A stretch of 64,000 nt of DNA from JAUIAS01 sp030425395 (lineage in GTDB: Bacteria; Pseudomonadota; Alphaproteobacteria; Rhodobacterales; Rhodobacteraceae): contig CP121336.1 of NCBI GenBank assembly GCA_043553855.1, positions 868,001 through 932,000 of the forward strand, in the 5' to 3' direction. The notes under the pieces were generated by a model. The model worked only from the letters and a program-made list of their open reading frames with translations, had not been told where the DNA came from and did no database searches. A program made the translations under genes and the position numbers. The first letter of the stretch is position 1, and the number at the start of each line of letters is the position of its first letter. Of this stretch, positions 33,508-41,493 are shown piece after piece.

Positions 33508-34797
33508 CTAAATAACATGGATGTAGAAGTCGCGCAGCGCGTCGCCCTCAAGCCCGGCCACCTTTTCGACCTCGGCGGTCTTCATGAACACGTGGTTGGC
33601 CACAAGCTCCGGCCCGATGGCTCCGACCAGTGCCGTATCGGCCTCAAGATCGGCAATGGCACCAGCCAGATCAGGGGCCGTGCCGCCGGGGGCCACGGTT
33701 TCCTCGAACCCGTCACCGGTTTCCGGCGACGGAAGATCATAGCCGTTTTCAACCCCGAGGCGCGCGGCCTGAAGCACCGCAGCAACGGCGGTATACGGGT
33801 TGGCGGAGGCATCCGCCATGCGGTGTTCGATGCGGGCCTTTTCGCCCCCTTCCGAACCCACGCGCGTCGTAACATTACGATGGTCGCCCCCCCAATTTTG
33901 CAGGAACCCGGACAGGGTGCCTTGTTGCAAGCGCAGATAGGACGTGCCCGTCGGCGCGGTAATCCCTGCAAGACCCTTGTGGTGATGGACAAGCCCCGCC
34001 ACGCAACCGCGCGTCAGGTCGTTCATTGCCTCAGGCGTGATGCGCTCACCGGACGACAGGGCGTTCTGACCGTTCTCATCCGCGAGCGAGAAATTCACGT
34101 GCATGCCAGAACCACCCGTCTCAAGGATCGGTTTGGGCATGAAGGTCAGCAGGATACCACATTGCAGAGCGATTTCCCGGGCCATCAGGCGGAACAGCAC
34201 GATGTCATCCACAGCCTTGAGAGCATCATCAAATGTAAGCGTATATTCGAACTGGGGCATGTCGTATTCGGCGGTGATCATGTCCAGCCGGAAGCCAAGA
34301 TCATCCGCCGCTTCCCAGATCCTGTCGTTGAACCCGACGGGATCAGTGAACGGTCCGGTGCCATAGACCACCGCACCGGGGTTGTCATAGGGCACGATTT
34401 TGCCGTCTTCGTCATGCACAAATGCATAGGCTTCAAGCTCGATCCCCACCTTGGGGGTGAGGCCGCGCGCCTGCCAATCGGACACCGCGCGTTTCAGAGC
34501 CCCGCGCCCACAAGTAGCCAAAGGTGCCCCGCCCTGTTCATAAAGATCACCTATGACGATCTTGGTGTCGGGTTCCCAACTGTCACGGATATCGACGGCC
34601 TTCCAGTGAAGTTCCATATCCGGCAACCCTTCGAGCATCTTTGACCCCGGCGACGGTAACAGGTCGCGGTCGTAGTGCACTCCGAATGTCGATTGGCAAA
34701 ACCGGGTATCCGCGTCACCGATTTTTGATCCGGGCAGGTATTTCCCGCGGATAATGCTCAGGTGGTCGCAAAACACCGCGCGCAGTCTGTCGTTCAT
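33508..34797 (-). CDS. glutamine synthetase family protein (gamma-glutamyl ligase type)
   Basis: 429 residues. Features of the GS catalytic fold: VGIELEAYAFV (metal ligands), GSGMHVNFSL, ITAPTGTSYLRL and ARIEHRMADASANPY. The N-terminal GS beta-grasp part is short and divergent, and the adenylylation region of housekeeping GlnA is not apparent, so it more likely ligates glutamate to an amine (PuuA, IpuC, aniline TdnQ type). Same operon as P450 (32-bp gap) and KdgD-like (12-bp gap). Confidence 0.85.
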   Translation of the reverse strand: MNDRLRAVFCDHLSIIRGKYLPGSKIGDADTRFCQSTFGVHYDRDLLPSPGSKMLEGLPDMELHWKAVDIRDSWEPDTKIVIGDLYEQGGAPLATCGRGALKRAVSDWQARGLTPKVGIELEAYAFVHDEDGKIVPYDNPGAVVYGTGPFTDPVGFNDRIWEAADDLGFRLDMITAEYDMPQFEYTLTFDDALKAVDDIVLFRLMAREIALQCGILLTFMPKPILETGGSGMHVNFSLADENGQNALSSGERITPEAMNDLTRGCVAGLVHHHKGLAGITAPTGTSYLRLQQGTLSGFLQNWGGDHRNVTTRVGSEGGEKARIEHRMADASANPYTAVAAVLQAARLGVENGYDLPSPETGDGFEETVAPGGTAPDLAGAIADLEADTALVGAIGPELVANHVFMKTAEVEKVAGLEGDALRDFYIHVI

Positions 34798-34829
34798 GAT
34801 CTTCTCCCTGTTCCCCGGTCATCCGGGTG

Positions 34830-36089
34830 TCATTTTGCCTTGATACGCACCGGCAGGGACTTGATCCCGCCAACGAAATTGGAACGCAGGAAACGGTGCG
34901 GTCCATCCGGTTCGATTGAGGTGATCCGCTTGGCCAACTCCTGAAACAGCACCCGAACCTCAAGGCGCGCCAACCACATGCCGAGGCACAGATGTGGTCC
35001 GCCCTGCCCGAAGGACAGATGCTTGTTCGGGCTTCGGTGCAGATCGACGCGCATCGGATCGTCAAAGGCGCGCTCGTCGCGATTGGCCGAGGCGAACCAG
35101 TACAGCACCTTGTCACCCGCGCGGATCGTCTTGCCGTGCATTTCATAATCCGACATTGCCGTGCGCCGGAAATACAGCGCCGGCGTAGCCCAGCGGATGA
35201 TTTCATCGGCGGCGGTTTCCCAAATGTCGCCGCCCTCTTGCATCTGTGCCAGCAATTCAGGCTGATGGCACATCGCCTGCATTCCCGCGGCGATGGAATA
35301 GCGTGTGGTGTCATTGCCGGCTGCCACCAGCAGACAAAAGAAATTGCGGAACTCTTCATCCGGCATCACCGAACCGTCCGGTCCGGGCTGTAGGATCATA
35401 TGCAGAATGCCGTTGGTATCACCGCTGGCATTCTTTTTGGCCATCAGGTCCTTGGCATACACATAGAGTTCGGCCCCGGCGGGCGAATTGAACGGCATCA
35501 TGCGGAATTCGTCAGTGTTCATCCGGTCCAATACGTGATCGGTAAAATCCGGATCGGTATTGGCAATAAGCGCGTCGCCCTTTTCCACCAGCCACGGCAA
35601 GTCTTCTTCCGGTGTGCCAAGAATGCGGCCCAGCATCCGCATGGGCAGTTCGCGCGCAATCAGCTTGGTCGCGTCAAAGCGTTCATGTTGCAGGGCCTGA
35701 TCCAGAACCTCATCGCACAAACCGCGTAGTTCCTCTTCGAAACCGGCGATAACCCCTTTGGAAAAGGCACGCGCCAGCTTGATGCGGGTCTGCATGTGTT
35801 CGGGCGGATCGGTTTCCTGAAAGGTGCGCCGGGCGATGACCTCTTCGGGGGTCTGGTCCTCCATCCGGATGCCATGCGCAGAGGAAAACACCGCCGTGTT
35901 GCGGTTCATCTCAAAAATATCCGCGTGACGTGTGATCGACCAAAAGCCTTGGCCCCCGTCCCAATCGGTCCAGTTCAACGGGTCTTCATCGCGCAGGCGC
36001 TTGAACGTATTGTGAGGCGAACCGTGCACAAATGTGTCGTGATTGGACAGATCGGCAAAGCCGTCATCTGAGGGCGTCCAAACGGTCAT
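34830..36089 (-). CDS. cytochrome P450
   Basis: 419 residues, soluble bacterial class. The I-helix oxygen-activation motif is AAGNDTTRYS, the K-helix EXXR reads DEIIRWATP, and the heme loop FGQGGPHLCLGMWLARLE supplies the axial Cys. The heme loop has one more residue than FGxGxHxCxG, like the GGGPHxCLG loops of the CYP124/125/142 group, so steroid- or terpene-like substrates are conceivable. No ferredoxin or reductase gene is nearby; electron partners must be elsewhere. First gene of a four-gene minus-strand operon. Confidence 0.92.
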   Translation of the reverse strand: MTVWTPSDDGFADLSNHDTFVHGSPHNTFKRLRDEDPLNWTDWDGGQGFWSITRHADIFEMNRNTAVFSSAHGIRMEDQTPEEVIARRTFQETDPPEHMQTRIKLARAFSKGVIAGFEEELRGLCDEVLDQALQHERFDATKLIARELPMRMLGRILGTPEEDLPWLVEKGDALIANTDPDFTDHVLDRMNTDEFRMMPFNSPAGAELYVYAKDLMAKKNASGDTNGILHMILQPGPDGSVMPDEEFRNFFCLLVAAGNDTTRYSIAAGMQAMCHQPELLAQMQEGGDIWETAADEIIRWATPALYFRRTAMSDYEMHGKTIRAGDKVLYWFASANRDERAFDDPMRVDLHRSPNKHLSFGQGGPHLCLGMWLARLEVRVLFQELAKRITSIEPDGPHRFLRSNFVGGIKSLPVRIKAK

Positions 36090-36169
36090 TCAGGAAAACT
36101 CCTTGTCATCGCAAGAAATTTGGAACACAGGTCAGTTGTGATTGCAACTAATTTGCCGGAGCCGTCGCC

Positions 36170-36880
36170 ATGCATCTTGCTGTTCTGATGACGAACACAG
36201 ACGAATCCGATTTCGCCGATCGCCATCCTCGGGACGGTGAAAAATTCGCCACGATGATCGCCAGCGTCCGGCCCGATTGGCAGATCAGCGTTTTCGCGGT
36301 CAAGGACGGATCATTTCCCCGGACCCTTTCTGGTTTCGACGGGATCATGATCACCGGAAGCCCCGCGTCGGTGCACGACTCCGACCCTTGGATCAGCCGC
36401 CTCGAAAAGCTGGTGCGCGATTGTGTTGCCGCCCGTGTGCCTTTGTTCGGAGCATGCTTTGGCCATCAAGTGATCGCCAAGGCCCTTGGCGGAACCGTGG
36501 AGGAAAACCCGAACGGCTGGGTTTTCGGATTGGCCGACGCTGAGGCGACCGATCGACCGGATTGGGCACGGGGCATCGGCGACCGGTTCTCGCAATATGC
36601 GGCCCATGTCGAACAGGTGACCTCCCTGCCCGACGGTGCGCGCGCATGGGCGCGTGCGGATCATTGCGATACGGTAGGATTTGTCATTGGCAACTTTGTC
36701 TTTACCACTCAGAACCACCCTGAGATGTCACACGCATTCATGTCTGCGCTGATTGAGGAATACGGACCCAAGCTGCCTCCCGACGTGGTGGACACGGCAC
36801 GCTCCTCTATGGAAGGACGGGCGGACACGGACACATTTTCCGAAGCCGTCGCGCGCTTCTTTGAACAGGCAATCGCTTAA
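36170..36880 (+). CDS. class I glutamine amidotransferase-like protein
   Basis: 236 residues. The catalytic triad is visible as Cys in LFGACFGHQVIA (about 100) and His/Glu in NHPEMSHAF. Stand-alone proteins of this type include GMP-synthase-like amidotransferases and gamma-glutamyl hydrolases (PuuD relatives). It is divergent from the P450 operon with 80 bp between start codons, so the two may share control; a partner role with the glutamine-synthetase-like enzyme is inferred, as in amine-degradation clusters. Confidence 0.85.
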   Translation: MHLAVLMTNTDESDFADRHPRDGEKFATMIASVRPDWQISVFAVKDGSFPRTLSGFDGIMITGSPASVHDSDPWISRLEKLVRDCVAARVPLFGACFGHQVIAKALGGTVEENPNGWVFGLADAEATDRPDWARGIGDRFSQYAAHVEQVTSLPDGARAWARADHCDTVGFVIGNFVFTTQNHPEMSHAFMSALIEEYGPKLPPDVVDTARSSMEGRADTDTFSEAVARFFEQAIA

Positions 36881-36892
36881 GGTCAGGGCGGC

Positions 36893-37507
36893 TCAGCGCC
36901 CCCACCAACCCGCGACCGCATCGCAGGTGGTTGCCAGGGCATCCGCATGGGCGATCCCTGTCATGCGTTTTCGCGGTTTCAGATCGTGGTCGCCATCCTC
37001 GACCCAGTGCAGAGTGATTGCATCTGAGAGCGAATATCCCTCTACTTCGGTCCTTGTGCCGAACGGATCACGTGTGCCTTGACAGATCAGTGTGGGTGTT
37101 TTCAGTCCGCCAAGATGCTCAGTGCGCAGACTGTCTGGTTTGCCCGGCGGATGGAACGGGTAGCCAAGACACAGCACACCGTCCACGCCCAGATCATCGG
37201 CGATCATGCTGGCCACACGGCCGCCCATGGATTTGCCACCAATCAACAGTTGTCCGCCGCAGGCCAATGACTTGATCGCGGCCCTGTATTCTTCTTGCAG
37301 CAGTGTCATCTTTGGCGGAGGCCGCTTGGGCCCACCGGTTCGGCGCGCGGCCATATACGCGAATTCAAACCGTGCCACCCGGAAGCCCCGCGCCGCCAGC
37401 CCTGCGGCCATGAGCGTCATGAAGTCCGCATCCATCGCCGCACCGGCCCCATGCGCCAACAGGATCGTTGTTCCCGCTGACGCGGTGCCATTCATCATGA
37501 AATCCAC
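36893..37507 (-). CDS. alpha/beta hydrolase, KANL3/Tex30 type
   Basis: 204 residues. It shows the compact alpha/beta-hydrolase core: LLAHGAGAAMDADFM (oxyanion region), GGKSMGGRVAS with nucleophile Ser in G-K-S-M-G, CQGTRDPFG (acid) and EDGDHDLKPRK (His). Bacterial members are uncharacterised esterases or dienelactone-hydrolase relatives. Convergent with the amidotransferase gene with 12 bp between. No leader, so cytoplasmic. Confidence 0.85.
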   Translation of the reverse strand: MDFMMNGTASAGTTILLAHGAGAAMDADFMTLMAAGLAARGFRVARFEFAYMAARRTGGPKRPPPKMTLLQEEYRAAIKSLACGGQLLIGGKSMGGRVASMIADDLGVDGVLCLGYPFHPPGKPDSLRTEHLGGLKTPTLICQGTRDPFGTRTEVEGYSLSDAITLHWVEDGDHDLKPRKRMTGIAHADALATTCDAVAGWWGR

Positions 37508-37617
37508 TTCCAGCCCCCCTCCTGACGCACGCTGTGCCTATAGCGTCAAGGCGCAGCCCTTGAAAACCATCAGGTCGATCATATTCTGATGATGGAATAG
37601 AAACCGGAGCATGTAAC

Positions 37618-38043
37618 ATGCAAACCCATACGCTGACTTGCCTTGAGTGCGGTCAAGGCAACCGCATCCCTTCCGCCCGGTTGGCAGACGGACCGCGATG
37701 CGCCACCTGCGGCGCAGAGTTGTTGACGGGTAAAGTGACCGAGATCGACCCGGCCACATTGGCCAAGGCGGTGCGGCTAGACAGCATGCCGATCGTGGTG
37801 GATTTCTGGGCCCCGTGGTGCGGCCCCTGCCGCATGATGGCACCGGAATTTTCCAAGGCCGCCGCCTCGCTGCGCGGTCAGGCACGGTTGGTCAAGTTGA
37901 ACACCCAAGACCACCCCAATGCAGGAAGCAAGCACAACATCCGGGGCATTCCCACCATGGTCGCCTTTTCCGGCGGACGTGAGGCAAAACGCCAGTCAGG
38001 CGCTTTGCGGGACAGCCAGATCGTTTCATGGGTCAAAAGCTGA
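37618..38043 (+). CDS. trxC: thioredoxin 2
   Basis: 141 residues. The N-terminal zinc finger of TrxC is intact (C8, C11, C28, C31), followed by the thioredoxin fold with the WCGPC active site (C68, C71) and the cis-Pro segment GIPTMVAF. TrxC is a cytoplasmic disulfide reductase induced by oxidative stress in E. coli. Convergent with the DUF4157 gene, 12 bp apart. Confidence 0.95.
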   Translation: MQTHTLTCLECGQGNRIPSARLADGPRCATCGAELLTGKVTEIDPATLAKAVRLDSMPIVVDFWAPWCGPCRMMAPEFSKAAASLRGQARLVKLNTQDHPNAGSKHNIRGIPTMVAFSGGREAKRQSGALRDSQIVSWVKS

Positions 38044-38055
38044 CCGGGCAGCCCG

Positions 38056-38421
38056 CTATTTGGAAACCAGCGCCTTGCCCTTTTTGGGCTTGGGGCTGAT
38101 CTTGCCGCCTTGTTGCTGGATCACATGAGCCAATTCATGGGCCACCATTTTCTTGTCCTTGGCCCAGCCCGGTTTTCTGAAATAGATGTCCGCGCCGACG
38201 GTAAAAGCCTTGGCCTTGAGCTGCTTGCAAATGTCCTCGGAATTGCCGTCGGTATGAATCCGGACCTTGTTGAGCTTTGCGCCAAAATGTTCCTCGGCCT
38301 CCTTTAGCAGATCCTTAGGAAGCTTCTTTGACGTCGTATCCTGCGGCTCTTCGGGGAGCGGCTTGAACTTGGCTTTTTTGCCTTTGAGCTTCTCGAAGAT
38401 CGTTTTGAAATCGTCTGGCAT
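38056..38421 (-). CDS. DUF4157 (eCIS-core) domain protein
   Basis: 121 residues, Lys-rich and stand-alone. VRIHTDGNSEDICKQLKAKA then FTVGADIYF and AHELAHVIQQQGG reproduce the DUF4157 signature, including the zinc-protease HExxH as H95-E96-L-A-H99. In other bacteria this domain precedes toxins or cargo of extracellular contractile injection systems (eCIS) and polymorphic toxin loci. No tail, sheath or toxin gene is seen nearby and the protein has no effector domain attached. No signal peptide is visible. Possibly a cargo-processing protease, an orphan of such a system, or a general peptidase. Confidence 0.8.
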   Translation of the reverse strand: MPDDFKTIFEKLKGKKAKFKPLPEEPQDTTSKKLPKDLLKEAEEHFGAKLNKVRIHTDGNSEDICKQLKAKAFTVGADIYFRKPGWAKDKKMVAHELAHVIQQQGGKISPKPKKGKALVSK

Positions 38422-38615
38422 AGGTCATTCCCGATGTCTTTGCGTCCGCGTAATAATCACCACTTTAACATAGTTTTCCAACTCTGGCTGTGATCTCCTT
38501 CACCTTCAGTGCACAAACATATGGGCCACGGCGTTGCCGCAAGTCGGGCTTTGCTATCCGGCCATAATAAAATTAACATGGTAGCGAACCTCAAGAGAGC
38601 GAGCTCCGAGCAGCC

Positions 38616-40304
38616 ATGGCAAAACCCAAAAACATCTTGTTCATCATGTTTGACCAACTGCGTTGGGACTATCTGAGCTGCTATGGCCACCCCCACCTGC
38701 ACACGCCCAATATAGACCGGCTGGCGCAAAAAGGCGTGCGCTTTACCAATTGCTATATTCAGTCGCCTATCTGTGGATCGTCGCGCATGTCCACCTATAC
38801 CGGCCGTTATGTGCATTCCCACGGGGCGAGCTGGAACGGCATCCCTCTGAAGGTGGGGGAAATGACCATGGGCGATCACCTGCGCGCGGCGGGCATGGAT
38901 TGCTATCTGGTGGGCAAGACCCACATGGCCGCCGACGAAGAAGGCATGGCGCGTCTGGGACTGGAACCCGACAGCCTGATCGGCGCGCGGATTTCGGAAT
39001 GCGGGTTTGATGTGATCGAACGCGATGACGGGATGTTGCCGGAAGGGCCGGACGGATCATATGATCCAAACGGCGCCAAGGAATACAACAAATGGTTGCG
39101 CGCCAAAGGCTATGAGAGCGACAACCCGTGGCACGATTTTGCCAATTCCGGGCTGGACGAAGACGGAAATGTTCTGTCCGGCTGGTTCCTCAAGAACGCC
39201 AATGAGGCCGCGAATATCCGCGAAGAAGACAGCGAAACCCCTTATCTGACCGGCCGCGGGATCGAATTTATGGAAACCCACGACGGGCCGTGGTGTTGTC
39301 ACCTGTCATTCATCAAGCCGCACTGGCCCTATATCGTGCCGGAACCCTATAACACCATGTTCGGCCCGGAACATGTCAAGCCTGTGGTGCGTTCGGACAG
39401 TGAACGCCAGAACGCCCATCCGATATTCAAATCTTTCATGGACACCAAGATCGGCGAGACGTTTTCCAAGCAGGAGACGCGGGAAAAGGTCATCCCAGCC
39501 TATATGGGGCTGATCAAGCAGGCCGATGATCAGATGGGCCGCCTGTTCGAATGGATGGAAGATACGGGCCGCATGGAAGACACGATGATCGTGCTGACAT
39601 CGGATCACGGCGATTTTCTGGGCGATCACTGGCTCGGGGAAAAGACGTTTTTCCATGACACATCCACCGTTGTGCCGCTGATTATCTATGATCCAAGCCC
39701 GGAGGCTGACGCCACACGCGGCACGGTCTGTGATGCGCTGGTTGAATGCATCGATTTTGCGCCCACCTTTGTGGAGGTGGCGGGCGGTGAACCTGCCAAA
39801 CATATCCTTGAAGGCGAAAGCCTCATGCCAATCTTGCATGGCACGGCCACGGACACGGCGCGGGACTATGTGATTTGCGAATACGATTTCTCGGCCACGC
39901 CAGTGGCACATCTCAACAACATGGGTGTGCGTGACGCCGTTATGTTCATGGTGGCGGATACGAAATGGAAGCTGATGCATTTCGAAGGTGGCCACCGACC
40001 AATGCTGTTCGATCTGGAAAACGACCCGCAGGAATTGACCGATCTGGGCGACAGCGAAGACCACGCCGAAGTGATCGCAACGATGTATGACAAGCTCTTT
40101 CGATGGGCGCGGCGCAATTCCCAGCGCACCACCCGCAGTGAAGAGCAGCTTATCGCGATGCGTTCCAAGAGCCGCACGCGGGGTATCGTTCTTGGGGTCT
40201 ATGACGAAAACGATACGCCACTGGAACTGACGGTTCGCTATCGTGGCCGCAAGGCTGCCGACATGAAGCGCGGCCCACACCCCACACCTCCCTCCGACGG
40301 CTGA
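38616..40304 (+). CDS. sulfatase / phosphonate monoester hydrolase family protein
   Basis: 562 residues of the alkaline phosphatase superfamily. The N-terminus (NILFIMFDQLRWDY) holds metal ligands D13-Q14. The nucleophile site reads C53-G-S-S-R57, where sulfatases normally have C-x-P-x-R, so Cys53 could still become formylglycine, but the Pro is replaced by Ser. A second metal-site block is TSDHGDFLGDHWL. Length and the SPICGSSRMSTYTGRY context resemble phosphonate monoester hydrolases/aryl sulfatases more than choline sulfatase. No signal peptide, so cytoplasmic; a maturase is not encoded nearby. Convergent with an enolase-superfamily gene. Confidence 0.85.
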   Translation: MAKPKNILFIMFDQLRWDYLSCYGHPHLHTPNIDRLAQKGVRFTNCYIQSPICGSSRMSTYTGRYVHSHGASWNGIPLKVGEMTMGDHLRAAGMDCYLVGKTHMAADEEGMARLGLEPDSLIGARISECGFDVIERDDGMLPEGPDGSYDPNGAKEYNKWLRAKGYESDNPWHDFANSGLDEDGNVLSGWFLKNANEAANIREEDSETPYLTGRGIEFMETHDGPWCCHLSFIKPHWPYIVPEPYNTMFGPEHVKPVVRSDSERQNAHPIFKSFMDTKIGETFSKQETREKVIPAYMGLIKQADDQMGRLFEWMEDTGRMEDTMIVLTSDHGDFLGDHWLGEKTFFHDTSTVVPLIIYDPSPEADATRGTVCDALVECIDFAPTFVEVAGGEPAKHILEGESLMPILHGTATDTARDYVICEYDFSATPVAHLNNMGVRDAVMFMVADTKWKLMHFEGGHRPMLFDLENDPQELTDLGDSEDHAEVIATMYDKLFRWARRNSQRTTRSEEQLIAMRSKSRTRGIVLGVYDENDTPLELTVRYRGRKAADMKRGPHPTPPSDG

Positions 40305-40320
40305 TCCGGATGGCCCGTGG

Positions 40321-41493
40321 CTAGTCGGCCATGCTGATCTTGTAGTTGGACCGCGCCAGCCAGTCGGGTGCCACCTCCACCCCCCAGCCGGGCGCGTCCG
40401 ACACGGTGACATATCCGTCTTTCACGCTGTATGGATCGGTCACGAACAGATCGCGCTGCCAAGGGTAGTAGTCGTCTCCCTCGATGGCGAACTCAAGGTG
40501 TTTTCCCGGATTTGGCACAGCCCGCAACAGGTGCATCGTGAACAGCGTGATCAGGGACAGGTTGGCGCAATGCGGTGTGCAGGGAAGCCCTGCCTCTGCC
40601 CCCATTCGCGCGACTTGCATGCTTCGGATCATACCGCCCAGATAGAGGACATCAGGCTGGATCACGTCAACCGCACGCATCGCGATCATACGCCGCCATG
40701 TGGGCAAATCGCAATCCTGCTCACCTCCGGTGACTGCGATCTCCAGCGCGGCGGTGACTTGGGCAGTTTGCTCCAGTTCCCAATAGGGACATGGTTCCTC
40801 AAAATGCTCATAGCCATTGTCTTGCAGCATCTGGCCCACCGCGATCGCCCGCTCCACGCCAAAACCTGAATTGGCATCGACCAGCAAGGCGGCCCCCTCA
40901 CCCATCGCGCGGCGGATAGTGGGGATAATCTCTTCGGTGCGACCATCCCATTCATCGCGATCGCGGCCACATTCGGCCCCCACACGCACCTTGAACGCGT
41001 CAAAGCCATGGGCGTCCCGCAACCGTAGCAGCCGTGCGGCTTCGTCTTTTGGACTGATGTCCCGTCGCATTGACGATGCATAGGCCCGCAAGGGCCCGGC
41101 GCTGCCACCCAGCAATTCGGCAACAGGCTTTTCCGCGACCTTACCGCGCCAATCCCACGCCGCAGTATCCAGTCCGGCCATCGCGCGCCGCAGGTAGGTG
41201 CCGGGATATTTGTGTTCGCGCAACGGCACCTCTTCGATGATCTCTTCGATCGCGTCCATCCCCCGCCCCAACGCCCACGGTGCAACCTGCCGGTGCAGAA
41301 TTTCACAGGTCAGATCCGCATTGTAGGTCGACACCTGCCCCCAACCGGCCTGCCCATCGTCGGTCGTGATGCGGACAAAGCCGATAATCGGGGTGGTGAA
41401 TGTCTCGATGCTGCGAATGCGGGGGCCGGTGTCGTCCTGCCCTTTCGGATCGCGCGTGGGCACCGCACCAGAAGCGGAATAGGGAATGGTCAT
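40321..41493 (-). CDS. enolase-superfamily (mandelate racemase subgroup) enzyme
   Basis: 390 residues. Active-site pattern: FKVRVGAE (K-x-R), DANSGF, HFEEPC, TGGEQD and PHCANLSL (candidate catalytic His). Unlike the first enolase-superfamily gene in this window, the K-x-K pair is K-x-R, which in this subgroup usually still leaves the first Lys as a base. It is the last gene of a two-gene operon with the GMC oxidoreductase, with a 4-bp start-stop overlap. The reaction is unknown; the GMC partner points to a hydroxy-acid or sugar-acid substrate. Confidence 0.83.
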   Translation of the reverse strand: MTIPYSASGAVPTRDPKGQDDTGPRIRSIETFTTPIIGFVRITTDDGQAGWGQVSTYNADLTCEILHRQVAPWALGRGMDAIEEIIEEVPLREHKYPGTYLRRAMAGLDTAAWDWRGKVAEKPVAELLGGSAGPLRAYASSMRRDISPKDEAARLLRLRDAHGFDAFKVRVGAECGRDRDEWDGRTEEIIPTIRRAMGEGAALLVDANSGFGVERAIAVGQMLQDNGYEHFEEPCPYWELEQTAQVTAALEIAVTGGEQDCDLPTWRRMIAMRAVDVIQPDVLYLGGMIRSMQVARMGAEAGLPCTPHCANLSLITLFTMHLLRAVPNPGKHLEFAIEGDDYYPWQRDLFVTDPYSVKDGYVTVSDAPGWGVEVAPDWLARSNYKISMAD

